Source: Theristus sp. LFF4_11 (lineage: Eukaryota > Nematoda > Chromadorea > Monhysterida > Xyalidae). From it: a DNA stretch of 64,000 nucleotides. Shown here piece after piece: positions 38,201 through 45,400 of this stretch. The DNA lies in assembly GCA_030248135.1 (NCBI GenBank), contig JASANC010000091.1, positions 62,001-126,000 on the forward strand, written 5' to 3'. A program made the translations under genes and the position numbers. Under the pieces are notes generated by a model. It saw only the letters and a program-made list of their open reading frames with translations. It had not been told where the DNA came from and did not search any database. Position 1 is the first letter of the stretch, and every line of letters begins with the position of its first letter.

Positions 38201-38241
38201 TAAGCGGACTACTGTGTTTGCAACTGATGGGCACTTCTTGA
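11467..38241 (+). CDS. XPO4: Exportin-4 (importin-beta family nuclear transport receptor), 25 exons
   Basis: Exportin-4 is a HEAT-repeat karyopherin that binds RanGTP. In animals it exports eIF5A and SMAD3 and can import SOX-type factors. Here 25 exons add up to 3543 nt, 1180 aa plus stop; human XPO4 is about 1150 aa. Collinear matches run from the N-terminus (QPAERRNAEQVF, VREATLREWVLLD, MIIKRGTLDT) through HEDMHWILMIT and IMPLMTADLLQFPTLC to the C-terminus (LEMAFLKLLP, FLNDISGLLCLQ). Every exon junction keeps phase. A CTTTCAG acceptor ends 10 nt before the ATG (CCAAAATGG), so the leader is probably cis- or trans-spliced. Introns 12 (3.4 kb) and 21 (10.4 kb) are mostly repeats. No frameshift or missing block was found; the one oddity is a MITE at the exon 13 donor. 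Confidence 0.95.
14680..14835 (+). repeat. SINE-like 3' fragment in XPO4 intron 7
   Basis: This stretch (GGCACCGAACTTGGGTGG, then GCCAACGCCCTCGCCACCAG and GGACGGCCTCTTAAGCCCC) resembles the inner segment of module T1 at 5480-5575. That segment is in turn linked to the SINE tail at 35430-35475. It is probably a decayed SINE remnant; it has no coding potential. Confidence 0.4.
17551..18060 (+). repeat. ~172-bp tandem repeat block before satellite S3
   Basis: Three direct copies beginning GTTCGCCCTTTCAATTTTTA at 17551, 17724 and 17895 (spacing 173 and 171). Related one- to three-copy blocks precede the satellite in the other composites (about 1830, 4398 and 42790, and inverted at about 33440-33700). 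The sequence is unrelated to the ~150-bp satellite, so each composite carries two different tandem families. Confidence 0.85.
18122..19458 (+). repeat. ~150-bp satellite array S3
   Basis: About nine monomers with very high mutual identity. Variants alternate between TGATCACGAATTTTGG and TGATCACGGATTTTGG, and between ATGCGCTGATC and ATCCGCTGATC in neighbouring monomers. That pattern suggests multi-monomer unit amplification. Confidence 0.95.
19545..20568 (+). mobile_element. Long-inverted-repeat module T2
   Basis: The left end is TTATCTAAAAATGCGTGAGA. The right end is the inverted copy from 20434, but its last bases are altered (ATGCGTCAGATTTTTAG), so the outer ~10 bp have been lost or replaced. 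The interior contains the SINE-like GGTACCAAACTCCGG segment and the unoccupied TGTACACA site at about 20112 that is filled in T1. Confidence 0.8.
20624..25858 (+). CDS. XPO4: XPO4 exons 13-21 (central part)
   Basis: Exons: 20624-20724, 21368-21560, 21980-22149, 22576-22768, 23480-23639, 23820-23973, 24582-24806, 25062-25157, 25744-25858. Key blocks: exon 13 WHEDMHWILMIT, exon 14 PEMLPLEYSANVSLEST, exon 15 QTTLWSLKRI, exon 16 ADDAVQLMVALLE, exon 18 LDTLDCFAGVGEA, exon 19 QLFVEVTQRLVLFLDSE, exon 20 VVQILANILSRD, exon 21 IMPLMTADLLQFPTLC. Exon 13 ends ATCACAT|GTACGG with a MITE starting at once downstream. Its phase (1) fits exon 14 (C then HTLTYQEP). Exon 19 is taken from the TTGCAG at 24581, since upstream acceptors break the phase. 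Confidence 0.9.
20728..21118 (+). mobile_element. hAT-like MITE on the XPO4 exon 13 splice donor (copy H2)
   Basis: Ends: GGAGGGCACGGAAAAGAAAC at the left; TTTTTTCCATCCCTAA at the right, giving imperfect terminal inverted repeats. It is flanked by a direct repeat ATCACATGTA (20718-20727 and 21119-21128) of which 8-9 bp are the likely target-site duplication. The duplicated bases include the exon end ATCACAT and the donor GT. The interior matches copy H1 at 8041. No coding capacity. Confidence 0.85.
22364..22388 (+). repeat. Short tetranucleotide repeat (GACT)n
   Basis: Around six GACT units in XPO4 intron 15, followed by about 150 bp of degenerate TTGATTGACTGATTGG sequence. Simple repeat with no further function visible. 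Confidence 0.8.
22811..22885 (+). mobile_element. 75-bp MITE-like inverted repeat (H3)
   Basis: Lies in XPO4 intron 16. It starts AGGGTTGGCATAGG and ends TTTTCAACCAACCCT, with inner AACCGGTT and AAAACGGGTTTT motifs like the hAT-like MITEs H1 and H2. It may be a minimal deletion derivative. No clear target-site duplication is seen. Confidence 0.5.
25165..25525 (+). repeat. Dispersed repeat R, copy 1 (XPO4 intron 20)
   Basis: Shares GGGTGCAAGAAGCGCGCGAA, TTTTGAATGAAAG-like, TTGGCATTCTTGAAAAAGAC and GCCTTGATGGA blocks, in order and at similar spacing, with 45262-45535 inside module T4. The outer ends are not resolved. No protein similarity recognised. Confidence 0.65.
25859..28889. other. First part of XPO4 intron 21, no gene seen
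   Basis: This stretch of the 10.4-kb intron 21 has no reading frame resembling a protein and no clear terminal inverted repeat. Apart from short hairpins (for example CAGCCAC...GTGGCTG at about 27340) and A/T-rich sequence, nothing could be assigned. Confidence 0.6.
28890..29683 (+). mobile_element. mariner-like non-autonomous element (~0.8 kb)
   Basis: Terminal inverted repeats CAGGGTGGGCCAAAAAAATG and TGCACTTTTTGGCCCACCCG, a form seen at the ends of Tc1/mariner relatives. TA follows the right end but the left flank is CA, so the duplication is imperfect or the left end is shifted. No transposase frame survives. Lies in XPO4 intron 21. Confidence 0.6.
30178..31154 (-). mobile_element. Long-inverted-repeat module T3
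   Basis: Ends TTATCTAAAAATGCGGGAGA and TCTCCCGCATTTTTAGATAA, about 140-bp inverted arms. The interior is interrupted by the tRNA-like SINE at 30538-30693 and by a (GTT)n run at about 30485-30512. Confidence 0.85.
30538..30693 (-). repeat. tRNA-derived SINE-like element, copy 1
   Basis: On the minus strand it reads GTCACCCTCGTGGCCTGGTG (box A-like TGGCCTGGTGGTAGTGCG), then GGGGGATCGAGCCCCGCC (box B-like). The body ends with AGCCCTGGCT. The second copy at 36629-36777 has the same order. The anticodon arm is degenerate, so this is a SINE and not a tRNA gene. Confidence 0.7.
31236..33318 (-). repeat. ~150-bp satellite array S4 (largest, inverted)
   Basis: About 14 monomers, reverse orientation, each with AATCGTGACGATT and TGATCACGG. 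The monomers nearest module T3 are the most divergent (GCCAAAATCG forms), as in the other arrays. The divergence gradient therefore has the same polarity relative to the module in each composite. Confidence 0.95.
34408..35093 (+). mobile_element. hAT-like non-autonomous element (TAGGGTTGTTAAA ends)
   Basis: The left end is TAGGGTTGTTAAATTTTTG and the right end TTTGTTTAACAACCCTA. A perfect 8-bp target-site duplication, GTACAGAG, lies at 34400-34407 and 35094-35101. It shares TAGGGTTG with the 550-1178 family, but the interior is different. Only short frames without recognisable similarity occur inside. Lies in XPO4 intron 21. Confidence 0.85.
35264..35505 (+). repeat. tRNA-derived SINE
   Basis: The first 69 bp form a tRNA-like head: box A-like TGGCGTAGCGGTAGAA, box B GGTTCGAACC, and ends GTCCGTG and TGTGGAC that pair with wobble. 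The unique body includes GGAGTTTGGTACCTTCGGGT, which recurs inside the T modules. The tail is A-rich with AAATAAAAAT repeats. The acceptor and anticodon stems are too degenerate for a functional tRNA. Confidence 0.8.
35823..36036. mobile_element. Tc1/mariner-type MITE (near-palindromic, 214 bp)
   Basis: Begins CAGTGGCGGCCAAAAGTGTT and ends with the inverse, with TA on both sides (35821-35822 and 36037-36038). The arms are almost perfect inverted repeats of about 90 bp each. CAGTGGCGGCCAAAAGT is a well-known mariner-type end. It lies 170 bp upstream of XPO4 exon 22. Confidence 0.9.
36210..38241 (+). CDS. XPO4: XPO4 exons 22-25 (C-terminal part)
   Basis: Exons: 36210-36323, 36843-36987, 37394-37486, 38017-38241. 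Exon 22 (FYTLLLYMAEMYPDNM) completes a codon with exon 21 after a 10.4-kb intron. Exon 24 reads GDATMTLYSLICCNQ, and exon 25 ends FLNDISGLLCLQLMGTS, very like the human C-terminus. The junctions keep phase, so this distant block belongs to the same gene. A SINE lies in intron 22. A possible poly(A) signal, AATAAA, is at 38706-38711. Confidence 0.92.
36629..36777 (-). repeat. tRNA-derived SINE-like element, copy 2
   Basis: Same family and orientation as 30538-30693: AGCCAGGGCTAACC at one end, box B-like GGGGGATCGAGTCCCGTC and box A-like TGGGCGGTAGCGCA read on the minus strand. It lies in XPO4 intron 22, 65 bp before exon 23. Confidence 0.7.
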
Positions 38242-39436
38242 TTTTGGGGTGTTGCGGTTGACATTTTCGCATGGTCGTTCGCACTTTTTCTTCGTGAAAT
38301 GGGAGTTGTCCGTTTGAAGAGCGTTCAGTTTTTCATGATACCCATGCTGTACAATACAAACGTACTGGTGCGTGTGACAGCATTCGGAACGTGTGTGTGC
38401 CAGTGTGTTTTGCTGTGACCAAAACGAACGTCACAGAAACGTGCACAAGAGAGCTCTTCGAACGAAATACCCGTTGATAGTTGGGAATGGTTTGATTTGA
38501 AATTTTCGAATGCTTGTCGGGTCATCTTTTTTTCCATTTCACAGCTGCGGTTTTGAATATTTTCAGATCTCTTTTATCTTTAAAAATGGTTTTTTCGTTT
38601 TGTCTTGAAAAAAATGTGTGGCTTTTCCCGTTGTAATGAAACACCGGTGTGAAAATCGTCTGATTGTTTGCTGGAAAATCATACTGTTGCAGGCAAAGCG
38701 ATTGGAATAAAAAGTTAACCGTTTTTTGTTGGTTGTTTTTAGATAAGCGAAATTTCAATAGACGTTGGTGCCTCGGAGTGATGTAGCTACCGTATTTGGT
38801 CTCGACACGATCCAAGTCCAATGCGCACGAAGGTCGTCTCTTCCGACATCACATTTTTATGAGCTTCATGGTTTTTCTTCAATGCTTTTCCAAATAACGT
38901 TCCTTGCCTGAGTCGCAACAATTTTCATGGTGTAACACATCGTGTCAAGACCTAATCTGGTAGTATCTGTACTGTACTTAATGGACGTGTGCATTTAACT
39001 GCACGAATTTGCACCAATTGGTTGTGTCATTGTCACAATGTTGTTTTCTACTAATACGCATGCAGCTGTTTTGTTTACGGCAGCATCGAACTGTTAATTC
39101 ATGTGTAGAAGCTGACTTTTTCCTATCCCATGCACGTCAAAACATGACCCGAAAAACCGTTATCGGATAGAAAACCGACCATTGCGGCCGGTCTTGTTGC
39201 TCTGGTGCAGTGCTTTAACGCGCAAATTTCTCTGCTCGACACTTCCTGGTTTTCAGACCAAAAAAAATGCTAATTCTAGAAAACTGTCGCTAAATGTCTG
39301 CTCACGCTGATGTTGTTTTATTCATTTTTTTAAAATTCTCTCGCTGAGATACATTTCCATAAATCATAACGTCTATTTTGTCACCACGCAATGTTTAAGC
39401 TTTGTTGTGTCCCAAGATTTGTTCCAGCGATGCACA
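38242..39436. other. XPO4-NAPRT intergenic region
   Basis: About 1.2 kb between the XPO4 stop and the NAPRT start codon. It contains the AATAAA at 38706 and T-rich sequence, but no repeat end, RNA gene or conserved frame that could be recognised. Confidence 0.6.
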
Positions 39437-42400
39437 ATGGAGCGCGTGCCAGCGCTGATGACCGACATGTACCAAGTGACCATGTGCAACGCGTATTTTC
39501 GCGCCAAGAAACATCTGCAGCTGGCGACGTTCGAGCTGTTCTTTCGGCAGAATCCATTCGGCGGCGAGTTCACGGTCTTCGCTGGCTTGACCGAATGCGT
39601 CCATTATCTGCAGCAGTTCACATTTTCCGATCAGGGTCAGTCCACCTTTTTCTGTTTCGCTCTTTTTATTAGACCAGTAGCCGGGTTCTATCACCGTGGT
39701 GTCTGAGAGGCGAAGCTTTGGCCAAAGCGTTCAAGTTCTCTGGATTCTCCAACCTCTCGATTACCGCTGCTGCCAAGGTTGATTGACAAACTTTCTTCTG
39801 ATCCTTCTTACTAACTTCTGCCGATATGCCGTCGCAAAGTTAGCATTTTTTTGTTTTTTTCATTTTCAGACACTATTATAGTGTTCGTATTTTTCCAAAA
39901 ACCAAACACTGGTTCGAAGAGTTCGCAGTTTTCAAAATTCGTGGTTTGTGTGTGGCCTTTGGATAACAAAACACTCAAAATTCTCTCGTAGATCAAAATG
40001 TATGTGCCAGTGTGTTTGTACGTTAACAACTTGTTTAGTTTTCAGATCAAAACCCGTTTTACCTCTTAAAAACCTCGAAAAACGAACAAAACAATTCTAG
40101 TGGCCGCCCCTTTTTATCAAACATTGCAGACGTCGCGTATCTCGGCTCGGTGCTCGGTCTCGACGAGAACGATGAGTTTCTCGTCTATTTACGCCAATTG
40201 ACAGCCGATGACGTGCAACTGTGGTCGGTGCCGGAGGGCTCCGTTGTGTTTCCGCGAGTACCACTGATCGTCATCAGCGGCCCGCTTGGCGTCTGCCAGT
40301 TGCTCGAAACGGCCCTCTTGAATCTCGTGAACTTCGCAAGGTTAAAAATACTCAGTGGTTTTCGCTCGTTTTGGTGTTTGGTATTTGTGTTTGACGACAG
40401 CGTGTAAGTGTGCGTGTGTTCGTTTACGATTGTGCAGCATTTTTGTGCCACCCAGTATAAAAAACGGAGTGCACAGTGTTCAGACTTGCACTATACCGTA
40501 CACTGTACTGGCACACAGACACAGATCGGAGAAAGGAACATGGTGGAGGGGGAGTGTTGGTTTCTTGGGTGCTCTGCCAACTAAATGCGGTTTGGAGATC
40601 GTGTGTCTTCAGACAATGAGTTTTGCTTCAAATCAGCCGTTTATTTTGCTGACAGTCTGGTGGCGACGAACGCGGCGCGCTTCCGCCTCGCGGCACCGGC
40701 TGGCAGCAGTCTGATCGAGTTCGGCCTCCGTCGTGCGCAGGGTCCGAACGGAGCGTTGACGGCGTCGAAATACTGCTATGCGGGGGGTGAGCGAACGGCT
40801 GGCGTATGAAAACAATGAAAGGAAAAAGTTTTCTCTCAACATAAAACAGGTTTTTTTCCGTGCCGTGCCATGCCATCACAAGACTCGGGATTGCGTTGGA
40901 TTGCGAGGGTTAGATTGGGTATGGAGAGGGCATTGGGCATATGGACATTGGGTTGGTGGGCTCGTTGTGGGCATTAGCGAACCGTACTGGTAGCATTGTG
41001 CGATAATTTCTTTGAAGAATAGTTGAGAAAGCATTGGTGAGTTTTATAGAAAAAAATTGTTGGAAAAAAACTTGTTCCAACATTGCATGGAAGTGAGGGA
41101 ACATCGCAAGTTCTCCCGTCACGAGTTCGTTGTTCCCTGCTGTGTTGCGCAACAATGTTCCTTATTGATTTTCCAGTAGAAGAGAGTTTCTGAAAGCGGA
41201 AAATACGCTCAGGCTTCGATGGCACGTCAAACTTGCTGGCCGGTCAATTGTACGGCGTGCCAGTGCGCGGCACGCAAGCACACGCATTCATCAGTGCGTT
41301 TCGTGTGGAGCACGATCAACAGGCGTTGTCCGTGAGTGTTCAAAGGGATCATGAAACCATGTACCACGTTGCGTTTGGTGCCTGACTGATTCTGGCACTG
41401 GCTGCACAATCTGGCAAACGAAGTCAAATGCCAGGAACTTGCTACCTCTGTGCAATATTGTGGTCTGGTCACGACATGTGATGTGACAGTCGACTCTGCT
41501 GATTCGATCTGTGGTACTGGTGGACCAATCAGTGCGTACTATTCAAAAGCAACCAATCAGTTCGTTCAGTTCAAAAGCAGTTCGTTCGCATGCACTTGTG
41601 TTCAGTCTTTTGTCCTATTTTCTCAATGTTTTCTCTTTTTCTGCTGCTCTATTTTCAGGAAGAGGCCAGTAAACTGTTCGCGCTGGCAAAGGCATACATC
41701 GTGAAACTGTCTCAGCTCGCTCCAATGAACGTCGTCGGCGAGCAAATCGACAGCGAACTCTTGGCGTTCGTCTCGTATGCGAGCACGTTTCCCGACAGTT
41801 TCCTAGCGCTCGTTGACACGTACGACACGTTGAAGTGAGCATCCGAAGGAGGAGTGCAGCCGTGCGCACTGATTGGCTCACTCCAGTCGCATTGGTGTTA
41901 GAATTGAAATAGTCAACCAATCGCCGTACTGCTGGCGTTTTTTTCTGTTGACTAACCGAATCATTCGTGGTATAAACAGGAGCATAGATAGCAAACACAC
42001 CGGGTTTTTCAAAAGCCCCTTGATTGTATCTGCGGAATAGGGTTGCGACACACGAGCTTGGCTGGTCTCGATAGATTTTTCTCTGTCTCTTCTTCTCGTC
42101 TCATGAGAACCCAATCTTGTGTGGCAAACCCGAGTTGCAGAGCAGTCCGCTTTCCGCATTTGCCCGTTTCCTTTGTTTCAAGAAGCGGCGTGGTGAACTT
42201 CTGCGCGTGCGCGTTGGCACTGCACGAGCATTGCGGGAAACGCGCGATTGGCGTCCGATTGGACAGCGGCGATCTCGCCTATGGCTCACGCGAGATCAGA
42301 CGCCGCTTCAAGATGGTCGCTGAAACGTCAGTCTCGTCGAACGTTCTTTTTGGTTTTTTTGGTTTCATTTACGAAAATAAGGTTTGAAATGTTGTTTCGT

Positions 42401-45400
42401 CATATCGAATCTTCGAGTCGAACAGTTGCACAACACCAGGGTAGTTGTGTTTTTGCGAAGTGTTTCTTTTACTCTAAAATGTGTTGTTTTTCTCGGTGGT
42501 TTATCATGCGGATGCGCGAGCGAGCGTAGCGAGCGGAGAGCGCATCACGCATAATATGAGCCGTTATCCCCTCGCGCGCTTTTTTCAAATTTGCTCGCTG
42601 CGTCCCGCGAGCATAGTATAAGCCACAAACTTGGCACTGTGCACACGAAACGAACACCCAAAGTTGTGCTTGGAGCCGCGAAAAAAATTTTATCCGACTA
42701 CTTTTCATACGCTGTAGACACGAAAAACCTATTCTGAAAACAGTGTTACTTCTTTCCCTTTGTATTTTTTTTCAGCTATGTAATCAACATGTGTTCGCCC
42801 TTTAAATTTTTGCCTGCGACACTTTCACAGTCGAACAAAAATGTCCCCTGGGGTAATTCCATCCGGAGATTTTGAAAATCGGGTTAATTTTTTACCCAGA
42901 CCCTGTTTTTGGGTAAAAAATTGGGCATTTTTAATTGTTTGGAGGGTTTTCACCTGGTTTTAAGTGTTCGCCCTTTCAATTTTTGGCTGGGACACTTTCA
43001 CAGTTCAACAAAAATGTTTCCTAGGGTAATTTCATCCGTATTTTCTGAAAATTTAGTTTATTTTTTTGCCCGGGCACTTTTTTGAGTTAAAATTGTGCAT
43101 TTTTGAAAGTTCGTAGCATTTTGACTGAGTATCAGTTTTCACTCTTACAAATTTTGTCTGAGCTACCAAAAAAATAGGAAAAAGGTCTAGTCCGTAGTAA
43201 TTCAATGCGCTGATCACGGATTTTGGGTTAGTTTTCTTACGTGAGCAACTCTAGATGCTGAATCGTGACGATTTCCGGCGAATCGGCCGTGGAAATCGGC
43301 GAAATCGGTCCAGAAATGAAAAACAAGAAAACTATGTTTTCCAGTGTAATTCAATGCGCTGATCACGGATTTTGGGTTAGTTTTCTTATGTGAGCAACTC
43401 TAGATACCGAATCGTGACGATTTCGGGCGAATCGGCCGTCGAAATTGGCGAAATCGGTCCAGAAATGAAAAACAAGAAAAGGGTGTTTTCCAGAGTAATT
43501 CAATGCGCTGATCACGGATTTTGGGTTAGTTTTCTTACGTGAGCAACTCTAGATACTGAATCGTGACGATTTCGGGCGAATCGGCCGTGGAAATCGGCGA
43601 AATCGGTCCAGAAACGAAAAACAAGAAAAAATGTTTTCCAGGGTAATTCAATGCGCTGATCACGGATATTGGGTTAGTTTTCTTACGTGAGCAACTCTAG
43701 ATGCTGAATCGTGACGATTTCGGGCGAATCGGCCGTGGAAATTGGCGAAATCGGTCCAGAAACGAAAAACAAGAAAAGGGTGTTTTCCATGGTAATTCAA
43801 TGCGCTGATTACGGATTTTGGATTAGTTTTCTTATGTGAGCAACTCTAGATACTGAATCGTGACGATTTCGGGCGAATCGGTCGTGGAAATTGGCGAAAT
43901 CGGCCCGGAAACGAAAAACGAGAAAAAGATGTTTTCCAGGGTAATTCAATGCGGTGATCACGGATTTTGGTTAGTTTTCTTACGTGAGCTACTCTATATG
44001 CTGAACCGTGACGATTTCGGGCGAATCGGCCGTGCAAATTGGCGAAATCGGTCCAGAAACGAAAAATAAGAAAAGGGTGTTTTCCAGGGTAATTCAATGC
44101 GCTGATCACGGATTTTGTGTTAGTTTTTTCAAGTGAGCAACTCTAGTTACCGAATCGTGACGATTTCGGGCGAATCGGCCGTGGACTTCAGCGAAATCGG
44201 TCCAGAAATGAAAAAAAAGAAAACGGCGTTTTCCATGGTAATTCAATGCACTGATCACGGATTTTGGGTTAGTTTTCTTATGTGAGCAACTCTAGATACC
44301 GAATCGTGACTATTTCGGGCGAATCGGCCGTCGAAATTGGCGAAATCGGTCCAGAAATGAAAAACAAAAAACGGTGTTTTCCATGGTAATTAAATACACT
44401 GATCACGGATGTTGTGTTAGTTTTTTCATGTGAGCAACTCTAGATACCGAATCGTGACGATTTCGGGCGAATCGGCCGTGGAATTTAGTGAAACCGGCCC
44501 AGAAATGAAAAACAAGAAATCGGTGTTTTCCATGGTAATTCATTGCGCCGATCACGGCTTTTGAGTCAGTTTTCTTATGTGAGCAATTCTAGGTACTGAA
44601 TCGTGACGATTTTGGGCGAATCGGCCGTAAAAATAGCATAGACGAAATTGGCCTAAAAACGAAAAAATAAAAAAACCTGAGTTGTCCGGGGTGATTTTAG
44701 TCCGACCTTTGGGGCTTATGTAAAAGTCAGAATATTATCTAAAAATGCGGGAGACGCATATAAAAGGAGGAATATGGCCTTGTGTAAGCAGTGAAAGGCT
44801 TGGCTCGACAACGCTTTTCAAGTCTCTGATATGGTACACACGGATACAAGTACATAAGAGTCATATTTTTGCGCCGTTTATTTTTTATTTCGGTTGCAAG
44901 TGGCAACCCTCGTACTCGTAGACAAATGAAACTTTCACATATATTTTTTCTAGCATTTAGCGACCTCTAAAACCACTAAAATAACGATCAGACTTTAGAT
45001 CGCTGACACTGGTTTGCACAAAGTGTATCGCAGAGGCATTGGGAACGCAAGGTCTCCTTCTGTGGCAATGACTCACCGGTTTATCCTGTCACAAGAGTTT
45101 GGTAAAAAGGGTGAAAATCAACGGAAGACAACACTTTTTGCACTGGTGCTGCTGTATGCACAGCGGTGCGTACGTCAGCAACAACGATAAAGCTACATGC
45201 AGCAATGTTTTGCAATCTCTGATGTTTCTGTTTTTTGCACAGAATTTACAGCATAGCCGATTAAACATGGCAGTTTTTTTCAGGGTGCAAGGAGCGCGCG
45301 AATTTTGAATGAAAGAAAAAGAAGTTCAGAAACCAAATTGTATGCCAAATTTGACGCGTTTTTTAAACTAATGGATTATCCGTATTATTCTGTTCATTCT

